From contig NZ_MJEJ02000049.1 in NCBI RefSeq assembly GCF_002095435.2, forward strand, positions 124,001 through 188,000: DNA of 64,000 nucleotides, read 5' to 3'. Within the stretch, counting starts at the first letter, position 1, and every line of letters begins with the position of its first letter. The DNA comes from Williamsia sp. 1138 (lineage in GTDB: Bacteria; Actinomycetota; Actinomycetes; Mycobacteriales; Mycobacteriaceae). The notes beneath the pieces are model-generated. The model was not told the DNA's origin, searched no databases, and saw only the letters and a program-made list of their open reading frames with translations. Made by a program: the position numbers and the translations under genes. Of the stretch, positions 29,049 through 38,955 are shown one piece after another.

Positions 29049-31865
29049 TCAGGCGAAAGCCTCGACCGGCGGGCAGCTGCACACCAGGTTGCGGTCGCCG
29101 TACACACCGTCGATGCGACGAACCCCGGGCCATACCTTTGCTCGTCCACCCGCGGACGGCAATCCGTTCGGGTAGACCGCGACGAGCCGGTCGTACGCAT
29201 GATCCCATTCGCCGACCAGGCATTCCGCGGTGTGCGGAGCCCCACGCATCGGGTTGTCGTCCACCGTCCACTCACCGTCGGCAACCTTGGCGATCTCCGC
29301 GCGGATCGCGACCATCGCATCGCAGAAGGCGTCGATCTCGTCGAGGTTCTCGCTTTCGGTGGGTTCGATCATCAGCGTGCCCGCCACCGGGAAGCTCATG
29401 GTCGGAGCGTGGAAGCCGTAGTCCGCCAGACGCTTTGCGACGTCATCGATGGTGACTCCGGTGCTCTTGGTCAGTGGACGGAGATCGATGATACATTCGT
29501 GGGCCACCCGGTCCCCCGCGCCGGTGTAAAGCACCGGGTAGGAGTCGCGCAGCCGCGCGGCGATGTAGTTGGCCGACGCGATCGCGGTCAGCGTCGCCTC
29601 ACGGAGTCCGTCCGCACCCATCATCCGGATGTACGCATAGGTGATCGGCAGGATGGACGCCGAGCCGTAGGGCGCCGCCGAGATCGTCAGCTGCCCGGGC
29701 AGTTCGTCGGCCAACGGGTGTCCCGGCAGGAACGGCGCGAGGTGTTCGCGCACGCCGATGGGGCCGACGCCCGGTCCACCACCACCGTGCGGAATGCAGA
29801 AGGTCTTGTGGAGGTTGAGGTGGCTGACATCGCCACCGAATCGGCCGGGTCGGGCGACCCCGACCAGCGCATTGAGATTGGCGCCATCGACGTACACCTG
29901 CCCGCCCGCGTCATGGACGGCGGCGCAGATGTCCCCGATCTCGTGCTCGAACACCCCATGCGTCGACGGGTAGGTGATCATGATCGCCGCGAGTTCGCCG
30001 GCGTGTGTGTCGATCTTCGTCCGCAGATCGTCCACGTCCACGTCACCGTTGTCGCGGCATCCGACCACCACCACCCGCATACCCGCCATCACGGCAGAGG
30101 CCGCGTTGGTCCCGTGCGCGCTCGACGGGATCAGGCAGACGGTGCGGTCCAGGTCGCCCCGGCTGCGGTGGTACTCGCGGATCGCGAGGAGCCCGGCGTA
30201 TTCGCCCTGCGAGCCCGCGTTCGGCTGAACGCTCACCTTGTCGTAGCCGGTGATGGCCACCAGCCAGTCCTCGAGAGTCGAGATGATCGTTCGCATCCCG
30301 CGGACGTCGTCGGCAGGCGCGAACGGGTGTAGCCGGGAGATGGTCGGCCAGGTGATGGCCTCCATCTCCGCGGCGGCATTGAGTTTCATGGTGCACGACC
30401 CGAGCGGGATCATGCTGCGGTCGAGCGCGATGTCCTTGTCGGCGAGCGTCCGCAGGTAGCGCATCATCGCGGTTTCGGTGCGGTGCCGGTTGAACGCGGG
30501 GTGGGTGAGGAACTCCGAGGTCCGCTCGACCATCTCCGGTGCCCCCGGCTCGACAGGGGTCACCGCGAAGGCTTCGAGCACAGCGGCTACGTGCGCATCG
30601 GTGGTTGTCTCGTCGCAGGCGACGGAGACATGGTCATCGTCGACTAGGCGAAGATTGATGCCGCGTTCCTTGGCTGCGGCAACGATCGCCGCTCCGCGTC
30701 CGGGAACACGCGCCAGGACGGTGTCGAAGTACGCCGTGTGCACGAGCGAATCCCCCAGTGCCGCAGCGATGCGCTGAGCGTGGCCATGGACCCGCCGCGC
30801 GATGGCCCGCAGGCCGTCGGCCCCGTGGTAGCTCGCGTACATGGCGGCCATGATGGCGAGCAGCACCTGTGCCGTGCAGATGTTGCTGGTCGCCTTCTCC
30901 CGGCGGATGTGCTGTTCCCGCGTCTGCAACGACAGCCGGTAGGCGAGGTTCCCGTCGACATCCTTCGACACTCCGACGAGGCGTCCCGGCAGTTGACGCG
31001 CGTGCTTGGAGTGCACCGCGAGGTAACCGGCGTGAGGTCCGCCGAATCCCATCGGGACGCCGAACCGCTGTGTGGTGCCGAAGCAGACGTCGGCACCGAG
31101 TTCTCCGGGCGGCGCGATCAGGGTCATCGCGAGCAGATCCGCACCGATCGCCACCAGCGCGCCGCGTTCGTGTGCGCCGTCGATGATCGCCGCGCAATCC
31201 AGGATTCGGCCAGATGCGGCCGGAGTCTGGGCAAGCACCCCGAAGAACTCACCGTCGGGCAGCCCCTGCGACAGGTCGGCGGTGACCACCTCGATCCCGA
31301 GTGGTTCTGCGCGGGTGGCGATCACGGCCGCCGTCTGCGGGAACACATCGAGATCGACGACGAAACGCGGAGACCTGCTCTTGCCCGCGCGGCGCAGCAG
31401 GGTCATCGCCTCCGCCGCCGCGGTGGCCTCGTCGAGCATGGACGCGCCCGCGATCTCCATCCCGGTCAGGTCGGAAACCATGGTCTGGAAGTTGAGAAGA
31501 GCTTCGAGCCGTCCCTGGCTGATCTCAGGCTGGTAGGGCGTGTACGCCGTGTACCACGCCGGATTCTCGAGGATGTTGCGCACGAGCACGGGCGGAGTCA
31601 ACGTGTCGTAGTAGCCGAGTCCGATCATCGAGGTCGCAACGGTGTTCTGGGCGGCGAGCCCGGCCAGTTCAGCCAGGGCTTCGTGCTCCGATGCTGCTGG
31701 TGGCAACGCCTCGAGGCCGTTGTCGTCTGCGCGGTCGAGGATGCCCGCAGGAACCACCTGCGCGGCCAGATCATCGAGTGAGTCGGCACCGACGAGGGCG
31801 AGGATGCGTTCGAGCTCGGGACCGTCGGGACCGATGTGACGGGTGGTGAAGGATGTGTCGGTCAT
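29049..31865 (-). CDS. gcvP: Glycine dehydrogenase (decarboxylating), P-protein
   Basis: The P-protein of the glycine cleavage system, 938 residues in the full-length single-chain form. It decarboxylates glycine with PLP and passes aminomethyl to the lipoyl arm of GcvH. N-terminal [27 protein letters not shown] and [27 protein letters not shown] are family hallmarks. The PLP lysine lies in [18 protein letters not shown] (about residue 686). The ATG has GGAGG 8 bases upstream. gcvT is not in the window; gcvH lies 3.3 kb upstream. A glycine riboswitch precedes it. Confidence 0.97.
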   Translation of the reverse strand: MTDTSFTTRHIGPDGPELERILALVGADSLDDLAAQVVPAGILDRADDNGLEALPPAASEHEALAELAGLAAQNTVATSMIGLGYYDTLTPPVLVRNILENPAWYTAYTPYQPEISQGRLEALLNFQTMVSDLTGMEIAGASMLDEATAAAEAMTLLRRAGKSRSPRFVVDLDVFPQTAAVIATRAEPLGIEVVTADLSQGLPDGEFFGVLAQTPAASGRILDCAAIIDGAHERGALVAIGADLLAMTLIAPPGELGADVCFGTTQRFGVPMGFGGPHAGYLAVHSKHARQLPGRLVGVSKDVDGNLAYRLSLQTREQHIRREKATSNICTAQVLLAIMAAMYASYHGADGLRAIARRVHGHAQRIAAALGDSLVHTAYFDTVLARVPGRGAAIVAAAKERGINLRLVDDDHVSVACDETTTDAHVAAVLEAFAVTPVEPGAPEMVERTSEFLTHPAFNRHRTETAMMRYLRTLADKDIALDRSMIPLGSCTMKLNAAAEMEAITWPTISRLHPFAPADDVRGMRTIISTLEDWLVAITGYDKVSVQPNAGSQGEYAGLLAIREYHRSRGDLDRTVCLIPSSAHGTNAASAVMAGMRVVVVGCRDNGDVDVDDLRTKIDTHAGELAAIMITYPSTHGVFEHEIGDICAAVHDAGGQVYVDGANLNALVGVARPGRFGGDVSHLNLHKTFCIPHGGGGPGVGPIGVREHLAPFLPGHPLADELPGQLTISAAPYGSASILPITYAYIRMMGADGLREATLTAIASANYIAARLRDSYPVLYTGAGDRVAHECIIDLRPLTKSTGVTIDDVAKRLADYGFHAPTMSFPVAGTLMIEPTESENLDEIDAFCDAMVAIRAEIAKVADGEWTVDDNPMRGAPHTAECLVGEWDHAYDRLVAVYPNGLPSAGGRAKVWPGVRRIDGVYGDRNLVCSCPPVEAFA

Positions 31866-31954
31866 GGGTAGGACCTCCGCAATGACCGACCTGGGGTCGA
31901 CCACGTGTAGTGCCGGCTCGCGGCCGGACGCCGGTCCTCCCCCTCTGTCCTATC

Positions 31955-32145
31955 CACCTCGCGGTGGACGCCTGAGAGATTCAGCCACGCGTGCGCGGCC
32001 TTTCACCATGGGCGGACGGCAACAGCCGTCACTCTCCAGAGACGCCGACGACGACACGGTCCTTGATGCCTGAGAGTTTGACGGAGAGGTATTGCTCCTT
32101 CGGCGGCCACATCTGGTGTGGCTCTCTCCCGGGTCGCTGCGACGC
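31955..32145 (-). ncRNA. Tandem glycine riboswitch
   Basis: The gcvP leader carries both halves of the classic two-aptamer glycine riboswitch (minus strand). Aptamer 1 begins at GGGAGAGAGCC (about 32129), has GCCGAAGGAGCAA (about 32106-32094) and closes with CTCTCCGTC and ACTCTCAGGCATCAAGGACC (about 32089-32058). Aptamer 2 follows with TCTGGAGAGTGACGG, CATGGTGAAAGG and GAATCTCTCAGGCGTCC, ending near 31965. Glycine binding usually switches gcv expression on. A small hairpin (CCACC-GCGA-GGTGG, 31955-31968) abuts the end and could belong to the expression platform. The 327-base gap between gcvP and resR holds this element and its promoter region, with no gene. Confidence 0.9.
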
Positions 32146-32192
32146 ATCGCCAGTCTAGACCGATCGTCGCGACGCGCGCCGGGGCAGGGCTC

Positions 32193-32834
32193 CTAGCCGG
32201 TGCGCCGCGCGCGGTTCTTGCGACGTGAGGCCAGTTCGTCCTCGGGTGCGGTCTCGGTGACCCCGCCGTCGGCCCGTTCGGCCGGAAAATCTGCGATCGT
32301 GCCACTGAGCTCGCGCATCGCGCCGCTCACCGCGATACCGAAAACTCCCTGACCGCCTTGCAGCAGGTCGACGACCTCTTCGGCCGACGTGCATTCGTAC
32401 ACGGTGGTGCCGTCGGAGAACAGTGTGATCCGCGCCAGGTCCTCGACCCCGCGCTGGCGGAGGTGGTCGACGGCGACGCGAATGTTCTGTAGCGAGATAC
32501 CGGTGTCGAGAAGGCGTTTGACGATCTTGAGGACCAGGATGTCCTTGAAGGAGTACAGCCGCTGACTGCCCGACCCGGCCGCTCCACGAATGGACGGCAC
32601 GACCAACGAGGTGCGCGCCCAGTAGTCGAGTTGCCGGTAGGTGATGCCGGCAATCTGGCACGCACTGGGCACGCGATAACCGACCAGTTCATCGGGCACT
32701 GTGTCGTTGGGGAAGAGCCCCGGTGCGATGTCGACCAATGATCCCTGGGTGGGTACATCCGGCCGCGGGGCGTCTTTCGTCGCGTCGTCCGCGTTTTCTG
32801 CCCCGTACTCACCGTCGTGTGGCTGATCGCCCAC
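32193..32834 (-). CDS. resR: MerR-family regulator, Rv1830 (ResR/McdR) type
   Basis: A MerR-family DNA-binding protein of 213 residues. A disordered acidic N terminus of about 48 residues is followed by the winged helix: GYRVPSACQIAGITYRQLDYW, then SQRLYSFKDILVLKIVKRLLD and GISLQNIRVAVDHLRQRG. The C-terminal effector part is unlike metal sensors. Synteny with garA, Rv1828 and DUF151 identifies it as the Rv1830 counterpart, known as ResR/McdR and implicated in mycobacterial growth and division control. The GTG has GAGGAG at good spacing. The 248-base upstream region contains CCTAA-type repeats near 32990-33015. Confidence 0.85.
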   Translation of the reverse strand: MGDQPHDGEYGAENADDATKDAPRPDVPTQGSLVDIAPGLFPNDTVPDELVGYRVPSACQIAGITYRQLDYWARTSLVVPSIRGAAGSGSQRLYSFKDILVLKIVKRLLDTGISLQNIRVAVDHLRQRGVEDLARITLFSDGTTVYECTSAEEVVDLLQGGQGVFGIAVSGAMRELSGTIADFPAERADGGVTETAPEDELASRRKNRARRTG

Positions 32835-33082
32835 TGGGATCTCCTCGCGTGCTGGTCGGTGACCGTCTGAGCAACGTCCTGGCGCCGACGCACCAACTTT
32901 ACTCGCTGAGACCGGTCAAAATCACATCACCGCAATTTTCGCGGTCTGAGAAGACGGTAAGCGGCCCGCACCCCGCGATCAACGCGACTCGCCCTAACCC
33001 TGAACCTAAACTCGAGCTTTAGGCATTTCGTGACCCGTCGGTTTCCATTCTGTGACCGTGACGGCGGATCCGACCAACCGGG

Positions 33083-33601
33083 TCAGGCTCCTCCGGTGGC
33101 CTTGAAATCATCCGGGGAGACCGAGTCGAGGAACTCCTTGAACTTCTCGACCTCGTCCTCCTTGACCTCTGTCGCGGACTCGTCGTCATCCGACTCCTCC
33201 GCATCGTCGGCGGGCATCAGCAGGCCTGCTTCGGCGAGCACGGATTCTTCGGCATAGATGGGGACCTCGGCTCGCATCGCTATGGCGATCGAATCCGACG
33301 GCCGCGCCGAGATCCGCAGGTCTCCCGCGAACACGAGATCTGCGTAGAACGTGCCTTCTTGCATGTCGACGATCCTCACCTCGACCAGCTCATGGCCGAG
33401 AGCGCTGATCAGGTTGACGATCAGATCGTGGGTCAGAGGCCTGGGCGGTTCAACACCCTTTTGGCGCAGCGCAATTGACGCCGCCTCGCTCTGCCCGATC
33501 CAGATGGGCAGATAGCGCTCACCGGACGTCTCCTGCAGCAGGAGCACCGGCTGGCTCTGCGGCGGTTCCACACGAATACCTACCACGCGCATTTCACTCA
33601 T
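33083..33601 (-). CDS. Bifunctional nuclease family protein (DUF151)
   Basis: A 172-residue DUF151/BFN-domain protein, the counterpart of Rv1829. The domain covers about residues 1-125: VVGIRVEPPQSQPVLLLQE, LPIWIGQSEAASIAL and RISARPSDSIAIAMRAEVPI. The tail is strongly acidic (DDAEESDDDESATEVKEDE). Plant members have been described as nucleases; the bacterial role is unproven. It always sits between the two MerR genes in this conserved block. Confidence 0.87.
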   Translation of the reverse strand: MSEMRVVGIRVEPPQSQPVLLLQETSGERYLPIWIGQSEAASIALRQKGVEPPRPLTHDLIVNLISALGHELVEVRIVDMQEGTFYADLVFAGDLRISARPSDSIAIAMRAEVPIYAEESVLAEAGLLMPADDAEESDDDESATEVKEDEVEKFKEFLDSVSPDDFKATGGA

Positions 33602-33734
33602 GCGATCGGCCCTCCCAACGGTTCTGCGGTCATATGCTCACCGCTTCCAATCCTATGGCAAGGTGGCCCGCCCCACGAGCGGCCAGCTCAAATGGTCCAG
33701 GTCCCCGCACTGCCCGAGCTTTGGCGTCGCCAGT

Positions 33735-33754
33735 GGTCGAGCTCTGCCTCGACC
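33735..33754. terminator. Small hairpin downstream of ftsR
   Basis: GGTCGAG-CTCTGC-CTCGACC, a 7-bp stem just after the ftsR stop (minus strand), with no T-run. It may contribute to termination or processing between ftsR and the DUF151 gene. Low support. Confidence 0.3.
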
Positions 33755-33760
33755 GAGCGC

Positions 33761-34489
33761 TCAGTCGAGGACTTCCCGAACGGCCTGCTTGACCAACTGG
33801 GTGTGCAGGGTCACGGACAGCGCCGCAATCTCACGCACCATCTCCTCGGCCCGATCGCGCGCACCCGTTCCTTTGCCCTTGGCGATCGGACTGGCTATCT
33901 GCGCGACCAGGCCGGCCTCGCGGTCGGCCGAGACCTTGAACGCTCGCAGATGACGGGCCTGAACGCCGAAGTTCGCCAGGGCCGAGGCCGCCGACACCAG
34001 ACGCACCGCATCTTCGTCGAAGAATCCGCGCGCGCCGGGAACCAAAAGGCCGTTGTCGCAGAGCTCTGCGACGAAAGCGTCATCGACGCCGGTGCGCTCG
34101 ATGAGGGTGTCCCGGCTGAGCCTTCCCCCGCCGCTCTGCGAAAAATCGGTCGCCGGAGCCACCCAGTTCTTCGCCGACGACAACAGGCGGGTGCCGGGTT
34201 GAGCGTCAGAGACGGCGCCGCGATCGATCTCCTCGAGCTGCTCCTTGATGACCTTCAGCGGCAGGTAACGATCGCGCTGCGCCGTCAGTACGAAGCGCAG
34301 ACGTTCACAGTCGGCACGACTGAAGCGGCGATACCCTGACGGTGATCGTTCCGGGGTGATGAGACCCTCGGACTCCAGGAATCTGATCTTGGAGATCGTC
34401 ACGTCAGGGAACTCGCCGCGCAACTGATCCAGAACCGAGCCGATCGACATCGATCCTTCAGATTGTTGCCCCGCCGACGGTGAGGTCAC
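33761..34489 (-). CDS. ftsR: MerR-family regulator FtsR (Rv1828 type)
   Basis: A 242-residue MerR-like regulator. The N-terminal winged helix reads SIGSVLDQLRGEFPDVTISK, then FLESEGLITPERSPSGYRRF. The C-terminal half carries a second MerR-like fold (LSRDTLIERTGVDDAFVAEL, FDEDAVRLV). This is the Rv1828/FtsR type; FtsR activates ftsZ in Corynebacterium glutamicum, and I transfer the name by similarity. The GTG overlaps the garA stop (GTGA), so it is co-translated with garA. Confidence 0.87.
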   Translation of the reverse strand: MTSPSAGQQSEGSMSIGSVLDQLRGEFPDVTISKIRFLESEGLITPERSPSGYRRFSRADCERLRFVLTAQRDRYLPLKVIKEQLEEIDRGAVSDAQPGTRLLSSAKNWVAPATDFSQSGGGRLSRDTLIERTGVDDAFVAELCDNGLLVPGARGFFDEDAVRLVSAASALANFGVQARHLRAFKVSADREAGLVAQIASPIAKGKGTGARDRAEEMVREIAALSVTLHTQLVKQAVREVLD

Positions 34490-34944
34490 GCGTTCGAGGA
34501 ACCTTCATCACCACTGGGGCCGGTCAGGAAGACAAGCCGGAACTTGCCGATCTGGACCTCGTCGCCGTTCGCGAGTACTGCCGAATCGACAGGCTCACGG
34601 TTGACGTAGGTGCCGTTGAGGCTGCCGACATCGACAACCTGGAAATCGTTGTCGCCCAAACGGAACTCGGCATGACGCCGGCTGACCGTGACGTCGTCGA
34701 GGAAGATGTCGCTGTCCGGGTGTCGACCGGCCGAGGTCGTGGCCTGGTCGAGCAGGAATCGCGATCCGGCGTTGGGGCCACGCTTGACCACCAGCAGCGC
34801 CGTACCGGCCGAGAGGCGCTCTACGCCACTGGCCGCGGCTTCGGTGGTGGAACCACCGGTCGATTCCATCTCTTTGATGAAATCGGCCCGGAAGACCGAG
34901 GTGGTCTCCACCGGAGCCTCGAAGTCCTTCTCGTTGTCGCTCAC
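34486..34944 (-). CDS. garA: FHA-domain metabolic regulator GarA (OdhI)
   Basis: A 152-residue phosphoswitch protein. The N-terminal motif ETTSVFRADF (Thr at 14/15) is the PknB/PknG phosphorylation site. The FHA domain (about 55-140) contains SAGRHPDSDIFLDDVTVSRR and VDVGSLNGTYVNR, nearly identical to M. tuberculosis GarA. Unphosphorylated GarA inhibits 2-oxoglutarate dehydrogenase and glutamate dehydrogenase and activates glutamate synthase. GTG 34944 is preferred over TTG 34947 because AAGGAG is better spaced. It lies between gcvH and ftsR. Confidence 0.96.
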   Translation of the reverse strand: MSDNEKDFEAPVETTSVFRADFIKEMESTGGSTTEAAASGVERLSAGTALLVVKRGPNAGSRFLLDQATTSAGRHPDSDIFLDDVTVSRRHAEFRLGDNDFQVVDVGSLNGTYVNREPVDSAVLANGDEVQIGKFRLVFLTGPSGDEGSSNA

Positions 34945-35162
34945 CAATTCTCCTTCTTCGTAATTGTCCCCGCGGCCACCGATTGGGACCTTGTCGTTCC
35001 ACGGTGATTGCGGCGGCTTCGGCGGTCTGACTACTCATCCGCCGAGTTCGGCCTCATCGAGTGGATTGGGGCATTACCCGTGATCTAGACCGTACCCTGC
35101 AACCGCCCGCAGATGCATAAACCGGCTGCATACAGTGTGTGCAACCGGCATCACGGCTTATC

Positions 35163-35567
35163 TTATCCGGCAGTGACTTCGCCGTACCCGGCGGCGTCGA
35201 GCATCTCGCCGAGCACCTCGTCGAGGTCAGTGCCGGAATCGACGGTGATCTCGACCAGCCAGCCGAGGCCGTAGGGCTCGGAGTTGACCAGGTCGGGGCT
35301 TGCCTCCAGGTCGTCGTTGATCGCCGAGACCACGCCTTCCAGCGGCCCGAAGATGTCGGAGACGCTCTTGGTCGATTCGACCTCTGCGAACGACTCCCCG
35401 ACCACCACGGGATCGTCGATGGCAGGCAACTGCACGAAGACCACGTCGCCCAGTTGGTCCTGGGCGTAATCGGTGATTCCGACCCGCACCGTGCGGTCGG
35501 ACACCTGCTGCACCCACTCGTGTTCGGTGGTGTACCGCAGATCGTCTGGAGTCTGCTTCTCGGTCAC
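35163..35567 (-). CDS. gcvH: Glycine cleavage system H protein
   Basis: A 134-residue lipoyl carrier shuttling the aminomethyl group between GcvP and GcvT. The lipoylation lysine is K67 in AEVESTKSVSDIF. Flanking RYTTEHEWV, GITDYAQDQLGDVVFVQLP and NSEPYGLGWL are typical. The start is a GTG. The 218-base gap to garA includes TCTAGA-containing sequence but no clear promoter pair. The gene is remote from gcvP and outside the riboswitch leader, so control may differ. Confidence 0.97.
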   Translation of the reverse strand: MTEKQTPDDLRYTTEHEWVQQVSDRTVRVGITDYAQDQLGDVVFVQLPAIDDPVVVGESFAEVESTKSVSDIFGPLEGVVSAINDDLEASPDLVNSEPYGLGWLVEITVDSGTDLDEVLGEMLDAAGYGEVTAG

Positions 35568-35677
35568 GATTGTCGCCTTCCGTCTTGCGCTTGGACCGTC
35601 ATGGTTTCGGCACTGGGGTCGAGGAAAAACCTCAGCGGGAGTTGAAGGGAAAATTTAGCGTATCCAGCTCGCTGCCC

Positions 35678-36310
35678 TCACCGGGCCGAGCCTTGTGCCG
35701 ATCGGTCCGAACCCCTGGCGGGTGGCAAGGTCCGCACCACGAGTATCGCCTGTATCCAATACAACACGAATGACCACAGGTACATCGCGGTGCCCCAGAT
35801 CATGAAAGCCCAACCGCATGGGTAGAAAACGTCCCCGATCACCGAATCGATCTGTCCGGCAAGGATCATCGGGAATCCGTACATCAGCGCGAAGGTCGCC
35901 GCCTTGCCGATGTAGATCGTCGGCAGCGCCGTTATCCCGCGCGAGCGCAGCAGCGGCGCGGTCGCCAGGAGCAACACATCGCGGCCGACCAACAGGCCCA
36001 CCAACCACCACGGGACGATTCCGCGCACCGCAAGTCCGATCGGCACCACCAGCATGTACAGCCTGTCGGCGGCCGGATCGAGCAATGCCCCCAGCTTCGA
36101 GGACTGGTCGAGTAGACGTGCGATCTTGCCGTCCGCCCAATCCGAGAGTCCGGAGAAGAACAGGATCGCGAAAGCCCACCCGTCGGCCTCTTCTACCAAC
36201 AGCACCCACAGGAACACGGGAACGAGTGCCAGACGCAGCGCGCTGAGCAGATTGGGAACGGTGAATACCCGATCCGACTCCACCACCGGGTCCGAGTCGG
36301 TCTCCTCCAT
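35678..36310 (-). CDS. pgsA2: CDP-alcohol phosphatidyltransferase (PgsA2 type)
   Basis: A membrane phospholipid enzyme of 210 residues. The CDP-alcohol phosphotransferase motif (DG..AR........G...D...D) is found in SDWADGKIARLLDQSS followed by KLGALLDPAADR. About five membrane segments follow the pattern of PgsA/CLS enzymes. It is the positional counterpart of M. tuberculosis pgsA2 (Rv1822), next to secA2. Whether it makes phosphatidylglycerol phosphate or cardiolipin is not decided by sequence. 58 bases separate it from secA2 upstream. Confidence 0.88.
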   Translation of the reverse strand: MEETDSDPVVESDRVFTVPNLLSALRLALVPVFLWVLLVEEADGWAFAILFFSGLSDWADGKIARLLDQSSKLGALLDPAADRLYMLVVPIGLAVRGIVPWWLVGLLVGRDVLLLATAPLLRSRGITALPTIYIGKAATFALMYGFPMILAGQIDSVIGDVFYPCGWAFMIWGTAMYLWSFVLYWIQAILVVRTLPPARGSDRSAQGSAR

Positions 36311-36368
36311 GCCGAACAGCCTGTCACATCACCCGCCACGCGCGGGAGATCGGCGCGGGCGGGGAGGA

Positions 36369-38780
36369 TTACCGGAAGATGCCGATGATGCCCTGCAGCG
36401 CCTTTGCGCCGCCGGACGAGAACGGACTGTCGTGGACCATGTAGGTCCACGTCGTGGTCGATCGACGCAGGTCGGCCTGCTCGAGATCGACGCCGTCCAC
36501 GGTGATGACCGCCTCTCGAAATGTCTTGCGAGCATTCTCGACCGCGTCGCCGGGCAGCTTCCCGAACTCCTCGAGGATCAGTTTGTGGAACTCATCGAGC
36601 GGCGATTCGCGGCCGAGGGAACGAAGGTGGATGCTGGCGCGAACATCGGAGACGAACGCCAGGTGATCGGCCCAGGCGCGGTCGAGGTGAAAGAGCATGA
36701 TCTCACGAGCTGCCTGTTCGAGGACCTCGACGGGAACCGGTTCGGCCTTCTCGGTCACCACGCTCTCGCCGGCCTGGTCTGCGTCTTCTGACGCCTCCGT
36801 CTCGTCGGCCTTGTGTTCGGCTTCCGCCGGGGCGTCACCGATCAGCTCGAGGTAGCGCTTGTTCTCCGACTCCTTGAGTTCGGTGAGCGCGGCATCTGTG
36901 GTGAGCAACTCGGTGCGCCGCCTGACAACGATCTCGCGCTGCTGGTTGACCAACTGGTTGTAGCGCCACGTGTTCGCGTGGAGCTCGAGCATGACGCCCT
37001 CCGCCACCCGCTGCGCCTGCTCGATCAGGTCGACACCTTTGGACCCGAGAGAGCCGTCCTCGGAAGAACTGACCGGATCGCGCTTGAGGGTCAGGTTGCG
37101 CGTGACAACCGGATCTTCGGCGCTGGAGAAGAAAACCGAGCGACCCGGGTCCCCTTGCCGACCCGCGCGTCCGCGTAGCTGGTTGTCGAGCCGTTCGGTG
37201 TCGTGCCTACCGGTGCCGACGACGCAGAGACCGCCGAGTTCGACCACCTCGTCACGCTCGGATGTCGACTCTCCGTCCTTCTGACCCTTCGAGCCACCGA
37301 GTTTGATGTCGGTACCGCGGCCTGCCATCTGTGTCGACACCGTGACCGCATTCTTGGCCCCGGCCTCGGCGATGATCTTGGCTTCCTCTGCGTCGTTCTT
37401 GGCGTTCAGGACAACCGATGTGACACCGGCGCGGCCCAGCAGATGCGCGAGCTCTTCGGACTCGGCGACGTCGTGGGTACCGATGAGGATCGGCTGGCCG
37501 GACTCGTGCACCTCTTTGACGAACTCGACGACGGCGTCGGCCTTGTTCGATTTGTTGTCGAAAACCCTGTCGACCTCGTCGATGCGAACGTTCTTGGTGT
37601 TCGGCGGGATCTGCGATACCGCGAGCTGGTAGAACTGCCGCAACTGCTCACCGGCCGCCAGAGCGGTGCCGGTCATCCCACAGACCTTCGGGTAGCGCCC
37701 GATCAGCGCCTGCACCGTGATGGTGTCGATCACCTCGCCCGAATCTGTCTGCGCCAGGCCCTCTTTGAGCTCGACAGCGGCCTGCAGACCGTCCGGCCAC
37801 CGCTGGAGCTGGGCTACTCGTCCACGTGAGGCGTTGATCAGGTGCACACCACCGTCGCGGACGATGTAGTGGACGTCTCGCTCGACCAGGATGTGCGCGT
37901 GCATGGCCACGTTCACGTGCACCAGCGTCGTCCCGACGTGCTCTTCGTCGTAGAGGTTGATGCCTCCGAGTTCGGCCTCGATGTAGGCGGCGCCCTCGTC
38001 GGTGAGGTAGACGTTCCGGCCTTCGGCATCGATTTCGTAGTGGGTCTTCTTCAGGCGGGCGACAGCATCGTGAATCGGCTTGTCCGGGACTTCGCCGATG
38101 GTCGCGCCGGCCAGGATGAGCGGCACCAGTGCCTCATCGACGAGTACCGAGTCGGCTTCGTCGATGATGGCGACGTCGGGTTTGGGCGAGACCAGGTCGC
38201 CGGCCCGGGTGACGAGCTGGTCGCGCAGCACGTCGAACCCGATCTCGTTGACCGAACCGTAGGTGATGTCTGCGTCGTAGGCTGTTTTGCGTTCGGCGCG
38301 GGTCGAGTTCTCCGAGACCGCTGCCGACACGATGCCGAACTGGTCGAACAGAGGTTTCATCCACTCGGCGTCGCGGGTCGCGAGGTAGTCGTTCACGGAG
38401 ATGACATGCACACGGTGACCCTGCAGAACGAAGCCGATGGCGGCGATGGCCCCGGCAAGCGTCTTGCCTTCGCCGGTCGCCATCTCGATGATGTCGCCCT
38501 CGAGCAGGCGAAGTGCACCTTGTAGCTGAACGTCGAACGGGCGCATGTCCAGCGTCCGGTCACCCGCCTCTCGCGCGAGAGCGAGGAATCGGGCGCGGTC
38601 GTCGCCTTCGGGGTCTGTGATGTCCAGCTTCTCGGCAGCAGCCGCGAATTCCTTGTCCTCGAGCTCTTTTGCCCAGTCGTCGAACGAGGCGGCCTTCTTC
38701 AGGAGTGTCAGAGACTTCGACTGGTTACGCGAGGACTGCGCTCCCAGTAGCCGCCACATGTTGTTCGTGAGCTTTCCCAC
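36369..38780 (-). CDS. secA2: Accessory preprotein translocase ATPase SecA2
   Basis: An 803-residue SecA-like ATPase of the accessory actinobacterial export pathway. Walker A is [27 protein letters not shown] and [16 protein letters not shown] (DEAD-type) follow. Helicase motifs include [15 protein letters not shown] and [13 protein letters not shown]. It lacks the C-terminal zinc-binding tail of SecA1 and ends TYMVHDSPF...GIFR like mycobacterial SecA2. I start at GTG 38780 ([13 protein letters not shown]), which has GAGGGAG 9 bases upstream and aligns with the mycobacterial protein; upstream in-frame codons are not conserved. Confidence 0.95.
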   Translation of the reverse strand: MGKLTNNMWRLLGAQSSRNQSKSLTLLKKAASFDDWAKELEDKEFAAAAEKLDITDPEGDDRARFLALAREAGDRTLDMRPFDVQLQGALRLLEGDIIEMATGEGKTLAGAIAAIGFVLQGHRVHVISVNDYLATRDAEWMKPLFDQFGIVSAAVSENSTRAERKTAYDADITYGSVNEIGFDVLRDQLVTRAGDLVSPKPDVAIIDEADSVLVDEALVPLILAGATIGEVPDKPIHDAVARLKKTHYEIDAEGRNVYLTDEGAAYIEAELGGINLYDEEHVGTTLVHVNVAMHAHILVERDVHYIVRDGGVHLINASRGRVAQLQRWPDGLQAAVELKEGLAQTDSGEVIDTITVQALIGRYPKVCGMTGTALAAGEQLRQFYQLAVSQIPPNTKNVRIDEVDRVFDNKSNKADAVVEFVKEVHESGQPILIGTHDVAESEELAHLLGRAGVTSVVLNAKNDAEEAKIIAEAGAKNAVTVSTQMAGRGTDIKLGGSKGQKDGESTSERDEVVELGGLCVVGTGRHDTERLDNQLRGRAGRQGDPGRSVFFSSAEDPVVTRNLTLKRDPVSSSEDGSLGSKGVDLIEQAQRVAEGVMLELHANTWRYNQLVNQQREIVVRRRTELLTTDAALTELKESENKRYLELIGDAPAEAEHKADETEASEDADQAGESVVTEKAEPVPVEVLEQAAREIMLFHLDRAWADHLAFVSDVRASIHLRSLGRESPLDEFHKLILEEFGKLPGDAVENARKTFREAVITVDGVDLEQADLRRSTTTWTYMVHDSPFSSGGAKALQGIIGIFR

Positions 38781-38841
38781 CGAGCCGTACTCCCTCGTCC
38801 GTACTGTAAATACGCGGTCATTTCGAAAACTGCCGTGCTCC

Positions 38842-38889
38842 ACCGTACGCGGATCACGCTCGCGCGTTACCGTACGCGGCAATCGCCAG
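38842..38889. repeat. 11-bp direct repeat in the secA2/hypothetical divergent region
   Basis: ACCGTACGCGG occurs at 38842-38852 and again at 38879-38889, 37 bases apart start to start. This spacing is about three and a half helical turns. It lies between divergent starts and could be an operator pair, or a chance GC-rich repeat. Confidence 0.35.
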
Positions 38890-38955
38890 GCCACCGCAAG
38901 CTCCGCACTTCCGTGCAGGTCACGCATGCCAATAGGATGCCATCCGGAGGTGGCC

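Noticed and set aside
32985-33018. Iron-box-like CCTAACCCTGAACCTAAACT upstream of resR
   Set aside because: It is a direct CCTAA repeat without the palindromic symmetry of an IdeR site; kept only as an unexplained repeat.
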